Made by a program: the position numbers and the translations under genes
The notes under the pieces: generated by a model
Database searches by the model: none
The model's input: the letters and a program-made list of their open reading frames with translations, nothing else
Told to the model about the DNA's origin: nothing
From: Clostridioides sp.
GTDB taxonomy: Bacteria; Bacillota; Clostridia; Peptostreptococcales; Peptostreptococcaceae
Assembly: GCA_031272305.1 (NCBI GenBank)
Contig: JAISUA010000215.1
Location: 1-13,326 of the forward strand
DNA length: 13,326 nt
Direction: 5' to 3'
Part shown: one piece after another, positions 1 through 8,142 of the stretch
How positions within the stretch are numbered: the stretch's first letter is position 1
Layout: each line of letters opens with the position of its first letter

Positions 1-377
1 AAACTTCAAAAGCAGACGAAGATAAAAGTTCAAAAAATAAAATTTTGCAAGAAAAAAATTACGAACAAAACTATATAGAAGAACTTATGGATTTACTTGA
101 TATATCAAAAAGAAGGAATCACCTTCCAAGTCAGTTATCTGGAGGTCAACAGCAGAGAGTAGCAATTGCTAGAGCATTGGTTAATAAACCAGCTATAATC
201 TTAGCAGATGAACCTACAGGAAATCTTGACACAAAGACAGAACAAGATGTACTTAATTTACTTCTAGAATCAAAGAAAAAATACAATCAAACTATACTTA
301 TGATTACTCATAATCAAGACATTGCAAAGTATGCAGATAGGATTATAACTATAGAAGACGGTGTTATAAGAGGGTAG
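1..377 (+). CDS. ABC transporter ATP-binding protein, MacB/LolD type (5' truncated by window)
   Basis: The reading frame is open from the left edge (first full codon at 3) to the TAG at 375-377, so only the C-terminal half is present. It contains the ABC signature LSGGQQQRVAIARAL (about 132-176), Walker B IILADEPTGNLD with the catalytic Glu, the D-loop, and the H-loop MITHN. Walker A and the Q-loop lie upstream of the window. The PTGNLD and QQQRVAIARAL wording is typical of the MacB/LolD/SalX group, which energises FtsX-type permeases and works at the inner face of the membrane. An FtsX permease starts 9 bp after the stop, which supports this pairing. The stretch before the signature is rich in Lys, Asp and Ser (codons 3-60) and looks like a slightly enlarged linker. 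Substrate is unknown; a peptide efflux or immunity pump is inferred from the downstream genes. A TTG at 45 is in frame but is internal, not the start. Confidence 0.93.
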   Translation, partial: TSKADEDKSSKNKILQEKNYEQNYIEELMDLLDISKRRNHLPSQLSGGQQQRVAIARALVNKPAIILADEPTGNLDTKTEQDVLNLLLESKKKYNQTILMITHNQDIAKYADRIITIEDGVIRG

Positions 378-386
378 GTGGAAATT

Positions 387-2903
387 ATGGCTTTGAATGA
401 AATAGTAAAAAAATATATACTTAAAAACAAGACAAGTTCTTTGATAATTATTCTTAGTATAATCATTTCGACATCATTTTTCCTAACAATGAACATCATA
501 AGCGAAGACGTAAGAAACATTATGGTAGACCAAGCTAAGAAAGAGTTGGGAAATAAACATTTTATGTATGCAAATCCAACTAATGAAGAAATACAAAAAA
601 TCAAATCAAATCCAGCTATCGAAGTTGTTGGAGAACAATATACTTTAGGTCTTAGCAATGTTGACAATGGCATGACACTTCAGATTGGTTATGAAGATGA
701 GATTTCTAAAGATATGATTGATATATATCCTTTGCAAAAAGGAAATATGCCACAAAAAGAAAACGAAATAGCTATAGATTCTTTTTATATTGAGAAAAAT
801 AAAATAAAAAATCCAATAGGAACATATGTTAGATTTAAATATGATTTGCCTGATTTTAATGGAAAAATATTATATACAGGCGAAAAAGAATTTAAAATAG
901 TAGGAGTAATAAAGTCAAATGCTACACTTAAGGCACAAGGTTCTTTAACGGGGGTTGTAAGCAAAGATTGCATTATGAAAAATATTCCTTTGAAAAATAA
1001 AGTAAGCCACATCTCATGTAGATTTAAATCAGAAAAGAATATTCAGAAACAATGTAAAAAATTGATCAAAGACGAAAAGTTAAATGAAAAGCAACTATAT
1101 TATAACAATGCTTTGATAAAAGCTGTGTCTGATGGATTTTATTTAAAACTTCCATACATAGCGATAAATATTGTACTTGCTTTTACTACTGCTCTTTTGA
1201 TATATAATATTTTTTATGTTTTGATTTCAAAGCGAATAAAAGATTTTGGAATTATGAGATCTATTGGATTTGTTCCTAGTGATATTCTAAAGATTATTTT
1301 TAGTGAAATTTGTGTATATCTGATTGCAAGCATTCCAATAGGTATTATTCTAGGTTTGTTTGTTTCTAATATTTCGCAGGAATATATAATAGGTACAATT
1401 TATAGCATGAAGTATGTAGATGAAATAAAAACTAGCAGATATTTTGATCTGTGTATGATTACGGCTTGCTTAAGCGTGGTCACAGTAATAGTTGCAGTGT
1501 TTAAACCGATAAAAGATTCTATAAAAGTTGACCCAATGATATGTATTAGAAATACAGTAGAAAAAATTTACTTAAAACCTAAATCAAGATTAAGTTCATT
1601 TGTTGGGAAGATATTCAAAAGTTATGGGAATTTATCAGCTAAAAATATTCAGAGAAATAAAAAGAGATCTATATTATCGATTTTTTCAATTTGCATAGTT
1701 ATATTTTTGACACTTATGCTGTATACTAAGTCAACTGCAAATTTCTTGGGTGATGGAGGTATTGGTATATGGATACCTGGAGATTTTTTAGTTAACAACA
1801 TAGATATACAAAGTGACGTTGATTATTCAAAAAGCTATGACGCTTCTACTTTGAAAGAGATAGAATCGATAAGTGGTGTCAAGAAAGTAAATGCTTCCAG
1901 ACAAAAAGAATTTCGTATGTTGATAGATGAGAACAAATTAAATAGAAATAGTTCTGTAGTCAAATTAAATTTGGAAAAAAATTATTGGGAAAAAGTTAAA
2001 ACTGCAAATAATACTCAAAAATATAGAATTAGTTCAACGATATTAGGAATAGAAAATACAGATATTTTAGATAAAGTATTGGTTGAAGGCAAGGAGAATC
2101 TAGATAAATTGAATCAAAAACAATATATCTATGTAGATTCTGTTACTAAAGAAGCTTTGAACTTAAAAGTTGGTGACAAAATTGATATATTTACGTATGA
2201 CACTGATGTAGATGACGATAATCTAACTTTTGATCAAGCTCATAAATTTGAAGTAGCAGGTATAATAACATATCCTCCTATAGCTAGTCAGTCAGGTTCA
2301 TCGTCTATATGTGGTATTATGTCTGTGAATCAATTTAACAAGTTGACAGGTAAGCCTTCTTATGAACGTTTCGATATATGGACAAGTAAGTTATCAAATT
2401 CTAAGTATATAGAATCTGAGTTGAATAGAATAGTCGGTGAGGCAGGAAAAGGTGTAGTAGTGCCGTACAAACAAGAAGCAGCAGGACTTGAAAAGGAATT
2501 CAGTCAAAAAGCAATGGTGTTTGCTTTAATCATAGGCGTTGTTATTCTACTTTCTTTATTTAATTTTTGCAATACAGTTGTCACTAATATTAACAGTAGA
2601 AAACGTGAATTTGCTCTACTAAAAGCAATAGGAATCACAAGTAAGGAGATAAAATCTATAATAGATATAGAAAATCTAGTGTATGTACTTATTAGTTATG
2701 TGATTACGATTGTACCTCTGCTTGTTGTGAGATATATAACGATAAAACCATTTGACAATATTAAGTTAGTAAATATGCAGTTTGTAGTAGTGAATGTGAT
2801 TGCTTTAGTTGTATTGTTTGTAATTATCAAACTTACTAGTGTAAGAGCGTTCAATAATTTGCGTAGAGAAAACTTTATGGAAGAAATAAATGAGATAGAT
2901 TAA
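387..2903 (+). CDS. FtsX-like ABC transporter permease (MacB family)
   Basis: This 838-aa membrane protein is the permease partner of the ATPase just upstream. About eight hydrophobic segments can be seen, near residues 17-38, 255-280, 304-328, 355-375, 426-446, 709-735, 762-785 and 797-819. Large hydrophilic regions follow the first segment (~40-250) and the fifth (~450-705), as expected for a protein with two FtsX modules and extracytoplasmic domains. The motif SKRIKDFGIMRSIGF after segment 2 and SRKREFALLKAIGI after segment 6 are the conserved cytoplasmic coupling stretches of this family. ATG at 387 is preferred because AGGTGG (376-381) sits 5 bp before it; an in-frame GTG at 378 has no room for a ribosome site. 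Proteins of this size with a lone ATPase often export or sense antimicrobial peptides (BceB-like or MacB-like systems), but no sensor kinase is visible here. Specific substrate unknown. Confidence 0.92.
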   Translation: MALNEIVKKYILKNKTSSLIIILSIIISTSFFLTMNIISEDVRNIMVDQAKKELGNKHFMYANPTNEEIQKIKSNPAIEVVGEQYTLGLSNVDNGMTLQIGYEDEISKDMIDIYPLQKGNMPQKENEIAIDSFYIEKNKIKNPIGTYVRFKYDLPDFNGKILYTGEKEFKIVGVIKSNATLKAQGSLTGVVSKDCIMKNIPLKNKVSHISCRFKSEKNIQKQCKKLIKDEKLNEKQLYYNNALIKAVSDGFYLKLPYIAINIVLAFTTALLIYNIFYVLISKRIKDFGIMRSIGFVPSDILKIIFSEICVYLIASIPIGIILGLFVSNISQEYIIGTIYSMKYVDEIKTSRYFDLCMITACLSVVTVIVAVFKPIKDSIKVDPMICIRNTVEKIYLKPKSRLSSFVGKIFKSYGNLSAKNIQRNKKRSILSIFSICIVIFLTLMLYTKSTANFLGDGGIGIWIPGDFLVNNIDIQSDVDYSKSYDASTLKEIESISGVKKVNASRQKEFRMLIDENKLNRNSSVVKLNLEKNYWEKVKTANNTQKYRISSTILGIENTDILDKVLVEGKENLDKLNQKQYIYVDSVTKEALNLKVGDKIDIFTYDTDVDDDNLTFDQAHKFEVAGIITYPPIASQSGSSSICGIMSVNQFNKLTGKPSYERFDIWTSKLSNSKYIESELNRIVGEAGKGVVVPYKQEAAGLEKEFSQKAMVFALIIGVVILLSLFNFCNTVVTNINSRKREFALLKAIGITSKEIKSIIDIENLVYVLISYVITIVPLLVVRYITIKPFDNIKLVNMQFVVVNVIALVVLFVIIKLTSVRAFNNLRRENFMEEINEID

Positions 2904-2921
2904 GATAAGTAGGTGCATAAT

Positions 2922-3920
2922 ATGTCTATATTGATAATTGACAGTGGTATAAATAAAGAGTTTAAAGAATTTAGAAATAAGAATATTAAAGGAATAAATA
3001 TCAACACTTATGGTACAGATATGATAGATTTAAAAGATGACAGCGGACATGGAACTTCATGTTCCGCTGAAATTTTTAGAGTAAATAACAATATAAAATT
3101 AAATGTAGTAAAAGTTCTTAATAAAGATTCTAAAACTAGTGTAAAAAAATTAGTAGAATCAATAGAATATGCAGCTGAACAAAAGGATATAAAGATAGTG
3201 TCAATGAGTTGTTCTACTTTAAATGATGAGTATGAGAATGAAATGAAGAAAGTGGTAGAATATGCTAACTGGAAAAATAAATTATTAATATGTTCTTCTG
3301 ATAATACAAATTCAAGAAGTTTACCGAGTTATTTAAAAGGAGTGATAGGAGTACAAAGAACAAATATAGATATAAAGCCATATTTATTTAATAAAAACAA
3401 AGAAATACAATGTTTATGTAAATATAATTACAGGCTTTTGCCATGCAAAAACGAAAAATATAGAATGTTTGGTGGAAATAGTTATTCAACAGCATATTTT
3501 TCAGGTTATATATCAACTTTATTTGAAGATATTAGTATAAGCAATGATGAGTTAATAAATTTAATATGTAAAAATAGTGACGTAAATAAACAAATTGAAA
3601 ATAAAGTATATAAAGATTCAATAAATGAAGAAAATATATTTAAAAAAGAATTTATGAATAAAAATAAATATAATTTAATTAAATTAAAAATATTAGTTGA
3701 TTTGATAATTGAATTTAGAAATTTAATTCAAAATAAAAAAATAAGTAAAAAAGAAGAATTAAAAATAAGTAATGAAGCAATATATCTTATTATTGGAATA
3801 GAAAATGTTTATGATTTTATAAAGTTTTTAGAGATAAGATTGAAAATACATATAACATATAATGAGGTTACTTATAATAATTTAGAATCAATTTATTCTT
3901 TATATGATTTTGTATTTTGA
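2922..3920 (+). CDS. Small cytosolic subtilisin-like (S8) protease with C-terminal carrier-protein-like domain
   Basis: This 332-aa protein carries the three subtilase motifs in order: Asp7 in LIIDSGI, His43 in DSGHGTS, and Ser187 in GGNSYSTAYFSG, which aligns one-to-one with canonical GTSMAAPHVSG. Asn128 in CSSDN is placed for the oxyanion hole. The triad is therefore intact although the serine motif is divergent (Asn-Ser-Tyr for Thr-Ser-Met, Ala for Pro). There is no signal peptide or prodomain, so it should act in the cytoplasm. After ~residue 225 the sequence leaves the protease fold. The last ~75 residues resemble an acyl/peptidyl carrier domain (IGIENVYDFIKFLE, then LKIHITYNEV), with Asn295 where the phosphopantetheine-bearing Ser would be. 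ATG 2922 is chosen because AGGTG (2911-2915) lies 6 bp upstream; an in-frame GTG at 2913 overlaps that site. Leaderless subtilases beside ABC exporters commonly process leader peptides of ribosomal peptides; that role is inferred. Very AT-rich. Confidence 0.82.
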   Translation: MSILIIDSGINKEFKEFRNKNIKGININTYGTDMIDLKDDSGHGTSCSAEIFRVNNNIKLNVVKVLNKDSKTSVKKLVESIEYAAEQKDIKIVSMSCSTLNDEYENEMKKVVEYANWKNKLLICSSDNTNSRSLPSYLKGVIGVQRTNIDIKPYLFNKNKEIQCLCKYNYRLLPCKNEKYRMFGGNSYSTAYFSGYISTLFEDISISNDELINLICKNSDVNKQIENKVYKDSINEENIFKKEFMNKNKYNLIKLKILVDLIIEFRNLIQNKKISKKEELKISNEAIYLIIGIENVYDFIKFLEIRLKIHITYNEVTYNNLESIYSLYDFVF

Positions 3921-3938
3921 TGTGAGAGGTTGAATAAA

Positions 3939-5702
3939 ATGAAAAAAAGACGTAAAAAAGAAAATAGTTGTACAAACTCTAATAAGAATCTTTTAAGAAT
4001 TTTAAAATTAACATTAAAAAAGAATAAATTTAAATTGTTATCAGCTTTTATTATAGTAGTTATAATAGCAATATCATCTTTGTTAGTACCACAAATAACA
4101 AAATTAATAATTGACAAAGGTATACAAAAGATGAATATAAGTATTTTAGTAAAACTAACAATAGTTTACATAACTATAAAAATTATAATAGCATTATTAG
4201 ATGTTTTATTATCTTATTTATATTCTATTATTAAAAGCAGAGTAACTGTACAATTAAAAGTAAAGTTATTAAATCACTTATCAAAATTATCTGGAAGATA
4301 TTATTCTGATATAAAAACAGGAAATTTATTGTCTATAATTGAAAGTGATATGTACATGATTGAAAATTTTGGTGCAGAGTTAATATTCAATCTCATTTTA
4401 GATTTTGTTACTGCTATAGTTTCATTTATTTTTTTAGTGAAAATTCAATTAGATCTATTTTTAATAGTGTGTTTCTTTCAGGTTCTTTTGATAGTATTGC
4501 AAAAAAATATATCTAAGTTAATTGGTAAAATGACCTCCTATTTAAGAGATAATAATGGTAATCTTTCTAATATTATTCAAGAATATGTAAATAATATTAT
4601 GAATGTTGTAATATCTAAGTCGAAGCGAAAATTTTTTTCATCGTATTTGAAACAGGAGAAGAATTTAATTGATAAAGAAATCAAATTAGATTTAGTGATT
4701 TCAGGAAATATATCTATGTCAATTATATTTACTTCATTAATTACTATAGCTATATATAGCTATGGTGGTTATAAAATAATAAAAGGGTATATGAGTTTTG
4801 GTGAACTCATAGCATTTGAACAATATACATCAATGTTAATAGGTCCTTGTATGTCAATTATAAGAGCAAATACTAGAATAGAACAAGCGAAAGTTTCTAT
4901 TAATAGAGTTTTTTCGATAATTGATGAAGATATAGAAATTGCAGTTGATAATAACGCTATAAGACTTGAGAATAAAAATATTAATATCATAGAATTTAAA
5001 AATGTTGAATTTAAATATAATGATGAAAAAAATAATATTTTAGATAAAATAAATTTAAATTTTAAAAAAGGTGAAATAACAGCTATAGTAGGTAGAAGTG
5101 GTAGTGGAAAATCTACTATAATAAATTTATTATATAGATTTTGGGATATTGATAAAGGGAAAATACTTATAGATAATATAGATTTGAAGAATATAAATTT
5201 ACTTTCTTTAAGGAAAAAAATTAATATTCTTACTCAAGATTTATTAATTTTTGATGATACTATAAGAAATAATATTACTTTAAATGTAGATATAAGTGAA
5301 GAAAAATTAAAAAAAATAATTTTTGCTGTTGAGTTAGATAGTTTGATAGAAAAATTGGAAGATGGAGTTCATACAATAGTGGGAGAAAAAGGAATAAAAA
5401 TATCAGGGGGTCAAAAACAAAAAATTGCCATTGCAAGAGCTTTGTTAAGTGATAGTCCAATTTTAATATTTGATGAAGCGACATCAGCATTAGATAATAT
5501 ATCACAAAATAGAATATTGAAAAATATTAATTCATATATCAAAGATAAAATAGTGATTATAATTGCACATAGAATTTCTACGATAAAAGATGCTGATAAA
5601 ATATATGTGTTGGAAAAAGGAAAAGTAATTGAGGAAGGAATAGAGAAAGATTTAATAAAAAATGATGGAGTGTATAAAAAATTAGCACAGAGTAGTATAT
5701 AA
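3939..5702 (+). CDS. ABC exporter, fused transmembrane and ATP-binding domains
   Basis: This is a 587-aa half-transporter of the type that dimerises in the membrane and pumps peptides, lipids or drugs outward. The N-terminal ~300 residues hold about six hydrophobic segments (type I exporter domain). The C-terminal ATPase has Walker A GRSGSGKS (385-392), Q-loop Gln433, signature ISGGQKQKIAIARAL (from 488), Walker B ILIFDEATSALD (Asp512, Glu513) and H-loop His544, so it should be active. It lacks the ~130-residue N-terminal C39 peptidase of bacteriocin exporters; the subtilase encoded 18 bp upstream could supply that cleavage (inference). ATG 3939 is preferred: GAGAGG (3924-3929) is 9 bp before it, while the in-frame TTG at 3930 directly abuts that site. 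The gene is extremely AT-rich, like its upstream neighbour. No intrinsic terminator is evident after the TAA. Confidence 0.93.
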   Translation: MKKRRKKENSCTNSNKNLLRILKLTLKKNKFKLLSAFIIVVIIAISSLLVPQITKLIIDKGIQKMNISILVKLTIVYITIKIIIALLDVLLSYLYSIIKSRVTVQLKVKLLNHLSKLSGRYYSDIKTGNLLSIIESDMYMIENFGAELIFNLILDFVTAIVSFIFLVKIQLDLFLIVCFFQVLLIVLQKNISKLIGKMTSYLRDNNGNLSNIIQEYVNNIMNVVISKSKRKFFSSYLKQEKNLIDKEIKLDLVISGNISMSIIFTSLITIAIYSYGGYKIIKGYMSFGELIAFEQYTSMLIGPCMSIIRANTRIEQAKVSINRVFSIIDEDIEIAVDNNAIRLENKNINIIEFKNVEFKYNDEKNNILDKINLNFKKGEITAIVGRSGSGKSTIINLLYRFWDIDKGKILIDNIDLKNINLLSLRKKINILTQDLLIFDDTIRNNITLNVDISEEKLKKIIFAVELDSLIEKLEDGVHTIVGEKGIKISGGQKQKIAIARALLSDSPILIFDEATSALDNISQNRILKNINSYIKDKIVIIIAHRISTIKDADKIYVLEKGKVIEEGIEKDLIKNDGVYKKLAQSSI

Positions 5703-5744
5703 AAATTAATGCTATATTTTAAATACTAAATTTAAACTTAAATA

Positions 5745-5773
5745 TTGACAAAATCCACAAATTCGAATAAGAT
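5745..5773 (+). promoter_or_regulatory. Sigma-A-type promoter for the metG leader
   Basis: A perfect TTGACA (-35, 5745-5750) is followed after exactly 17 bp by TAAGAT (-10, 5768-5773). Transcription would start near 5780, about 20 bp before the base of T-box stem I. Placement between the end of the exporter gene and the T-box makes it the likely promoter of metG-tatD-rnmV-rsmA. Confidence 0.75.
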
Positions 5774-5933
5774 TTGAATAGAAGGTTATAATTAATAAAA
5801 GACGATGAAGAGAAGAGTAGGCAGAGAAATTTCTACAGAGAGTTAGAGGTTGGTGGAATCTAACGTGATAAATTTGCTGAAGATGGTCTTGGAGTTTTTT
5901 ATACGAACTGCATGAAGTCATTTAAAAAACAAA

Positions 5934-5975
5934 GTATTAATAAATAAGCATTAATAAATAAGTATTAAAAATTTA
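5934..5975 (+). repeat. Three 14-bp direct repeats inside the T-box linker
   Basis: The unit GTATTAATAAATAA (5934-5947) is followed directly by GCATTAATAAATAA (5948-5961) and a diverged third unit, GTATTAAAAATTTA (5962-5975). They lie in the AT-rich linker between stem I and the antiterminator. A TTATTTA-containing segment near 5990 could pair with the repeats. This is probably slippage expansion in a weakly constrained linker; no other role is evident. Confidence 0.7.
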
Positions 5976-6135
5976 TTTAAAGAAATTTGTTTATTTATAA
6001 GTATATATGAGATATTTATTTTTCGATAAAATTTTTTAAAAATGATTTCAACGTGCTTTAGTATAAAATGGTTGGACGCATTATAGTCTCGAAAGATGTC
6101 TATACAGACAATTAGGGTGGTACCGTGATTAACCT

Positions 6136-6167
6136 CGCCCCTATGTGAAAACATAGGGGCGTTTTTT
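6136..6167 (+). terminator. T-box regulated intrinsic terminator
   Basis: An 11-bp perfect GC-rich stem (6136-6146 with 6151-6161), a GAAA tetraloop and six T residues (6162-6167) form a textbook intrinsic terminator. Its 5' arm overlaps the sequence needed for the antiterminator, so the two are mutually exclusive. It may also stop read-through from the exporter operon upstream. Confidence 0.95.
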
Positions 6168-6193
6168 AAATTTATTTAAAGGAGAATACGTAT

Positions 6194-8125
6194 ATGCAAA
6201 AGAAAAATTTTTATGTTACTACGCCAATTTACTATCCAAGTGGAAAGTTACACATAGGTCATACCTATACTACTGTTGCAGCAGATGTATTAGCAAGATT
6301 CAAGAGATTTCAAGGATACGATGTGAAATTTCTTACAGGAACAGATGAACATGGTGAAAAAATTCAAAAGACAGCTATCAAAGAAGGAAAAACTGAAATA
6401 GAATTTTTAGATGAACAAATTGCAGCGATAAAAAGATTGTGGGAAAAATTAGACATTTCTTATGATGACTTCATAAGAACTACTGAACCAAGACATACAA
6501 AAATTATACAAAAGATATTTACTAAATTATACGAACAAGGAGATATTTACAAAGGTGAATATGAAGGAAGATACTGTACTCCTTGTGAAAGTTTCTGGAC
6601 AGAATCACAATTACTAGAAGGAAATAAATGTCCTGACTGTGGTAGAGATACTTATGTAGTTAAAGAAGAGTCATATTTCTTTAGATTGTCAAAATATGAA
6701 GATAGACTGAAAGAATTATTTAAGGATGATAGTTTTTGTTCTCCTATGAGCAGTAGAAACGAAATGGTTTCAAATTTCCTTAATAAAGGTCTTGAAGATT
6801 TGAGTGTTACTAGAACATCATTTGATTGGGGAATTAAAGTTCCTTTTGATGAAAAACACGTAATTTATGTTTGGATAGATGCACTTTGTAACTATATAAC
6901 AGCACTTGGATATATGACAGAAAATGATGAAGAATTTAAAAAATATTGGCCAGCAAATATTCAATTAGTAGGAAAAGAAATTGTAAGATTCCATACAATC
7001 ATATGGCCTGCTTTACTTATGGCATTAGATTTACCTATACCAAATAAAGTATTTGGAAATGGATGGATATTATTTGATGAAGACAAGATGTCAAAATCAA
7101 AAGGAAATGTTGTATATCCAGAACCACTTATTGATAAGTATGGTGTAGATGCGTTCAAATATTTCTTGTTGAGAGAGTTTAGTTTTGGACAAGATGCAAG
7201 TTATACCAACAGAAAATTTATAAGTAGAATAAATTCAGATTTAGCAAATGATCTGGGAAATCTTGTAAGCAGAACAGTTGCTATGGTTGAGAAATATTGC
7301 GATGCTACAATTCCAGAAGCAAAAGTAGCTACAGATTTTGACAAGCAACTAATTGAGCAAGCTAAAGAATCAAGAGAAATTTTTGAAACAGAGATGGATA
7401 AACTTCAATATCATGAAGCTATCGAAGGAATTTGGAAATTAGTAAGAAGAACAAACAAATATATAGATGAAACAGAACCTTGGGTTTTGGCAAAGGATGA
7501 AAGCAAAAAAGAAGTTTTGGATACTGTTTTATACAACCTTTGCGAGTCAATAAGAATAATTGCTTCTTTGATATCTCCTATTATGGAAATAACATCTAAC
7601 AAAATATTCGATACATTGGGAATCGAAAAAAATAGCGAACTTACTAATTGGGAAGGTACAGCCACTTTTGGATTATTAAAGGCAGGAATAAAGGTTAAGA
7701 AGAGTGAAGTATTATTCCCAAGACTTGATGTTGAAAAAGAAGTAGAAGAATTGGAAGAACTTTTCTCAGATAAACCAAAAGAAAAACCACTTGTTCACAA
7801 GGAAGAAATAACAATAGACGATTTTGATAAGATAGAACTTAGAACAGGTATAATAGAAAAATGTGAAAAACATCCAAAAGCTGATAAGTTACTTGTATTC
7901 CAAGTAAAAATAGGTCCAGAAACAAGACAAATTGTATCAGGAGTTGCACAATGGTACAAACCAGAAGATTTAGTAGGAAAAGAAGTAACTGTTGTTTGCA
8001 ATTTGAAACCGGTCAAACTTAGAGGTATAAATTCAGAAGGAATGCTTTTATTTGCAGGAGAAGATGGAGAACAATTGATTCCTATGTGTGCAAAAGGAGC
8101 TAAAAACGGAAGTACAGTAAGATAG
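6194..8125 (+). CDS. metG: Methionyl-tRNA synthetase
   Basis: Class I aminoacyl-tRNA synthetase of 643 aa that charges tRNA-Met with methionine in the cytoplasm, for both initiation and elongation. The HIGH signature is at residues 20-23 (GKLHIGHT) and KMSKS at 298-302. A single zinc knuckle is formed by Cys128, Cys131, Cys146 and Cys149. After the catalytic and anticodon-binding helical domains, the last ~105 residues (from about 537) form a C-terminal tRNA-binding OB-fold domain (IELRTGIIEKCEKHPKADKL and LKPVKLRGINSEGM), which also dimerises the enzyme in other bacteria. Total length matches the Bacillus-type long form. AAAGGAG (6178-6184) is 9 bp before the ATG. The gene is controlled by the Met T-box directly upstream, and is first in the set metG-tatD-rnmV-rsmA. 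Its GC content is clearly higher than that of the preceding exporter genes. Confidence 0.98.
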   Translation: MQKKNFYVTTPIYYPSGKLHIGHTYTTVAADVLARFKRFQGYDVKFLTGTDEHGEKIQKTAIKEGKTEIEFLDEQIAAIKRLWEKLDISYDDFIRTTEPRHTKIIQKIFTKLYEQGDIYKGEYEGRYCTPCESFWTESQLLEGNKCPDCGRDTYVVKEESYFFRLSKYEDRLKELFKDDSFCSPMSSRNEMVSNFLNKGLEDLSVTRTSFDWGIKVPFDEKHVIYVWIDALCNYITALGYMTENDEEFKKYWPANIQLVGKEIVRFHTIIWPALLMALDLPIPNKVFGNGWILFDEDKMSKSKGNVVYPEPLIDKYGVDAFKYFLLREFSFGQDASYTNRKFISRINSDLANDLGNLVSRTVAMVEKYCDATIPEAKVATDFDKQLIEQAKESREIFETEMDKLQYHEAIEGIWKLVRRTNKYIDETEPWVLAKDESKKEVLDTVLYNLCESIRIIASLISPIMEITSNKIFDTLGIEKNSELTNWEGTATFGLLKAGIKVKKSEVLFPRLDVEKEVEELEELFSDKPKEKPLVHKEEITIDDFDKIELRTGIIEKCEKHPKADKLLVFQVKIGPETRQIVSGVAQWYKPEDLVGKEVTVVCNLKPVKLRGINSEGMLLFAGEDGEQLIPMCAKGAKNGSTVR

Positions 8126-8142
8126 TATTTTGTTTATAATAT

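Larger units (their letters stand above)
5780..6167 (+). promoter_or_regulatory. T-box riboswitch, methionine-specific, upstream of metG
   Basis: Stem I begins near 5801 (GACGATGAAGAGAAGAGTAG) and closes near 5919. It contains the CAGAGAG and GGTTGGTGG-AATC terminal features, and the specifier segment GAAG-ATG-GTCTTGGAG, with AUG at 5883-5885, the methionine codon. A small hairpin GTCT/AGAC near 6098-6109 fits stem III. The conserved T-box AGGGTGGTACCGTG is at 6114-6127; its UGGU bulge (6118-6121) is complementary to an ACCA acceptor end with discriminator A, as in tRNA-Met. TAGGG (6113-6117) can pair with the 5' strand of the terminator to form the antiterminator. Uncharged tRNA-Met should therefore permit transcription of metG. 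The linker between stem I and stem III (about 5920-6095) is unusually long and AT-rich. Confidence 0.93.

Noticed and set aside
378..386. GTG at 378 as the FtsX permease start (similarly GTG 2913 and TTG 3930 for the next two genes)
   Set aside because: Each overlaps or abuts the ribosome binding sequence that properly serves the ATG 9 bp downstream.
3939..4350. A C39 peptidase domain in the exporter
   Set aside because: The N-terminus goes straight into membrane segments; there is no Cys/His peptidase motif or extra ~130 residues.
5712..6154. Short - strand frames over the metG leader
   Set aside because: They overlap the T-box and promoter, lack ribosome sites and show no recognisable protein features.
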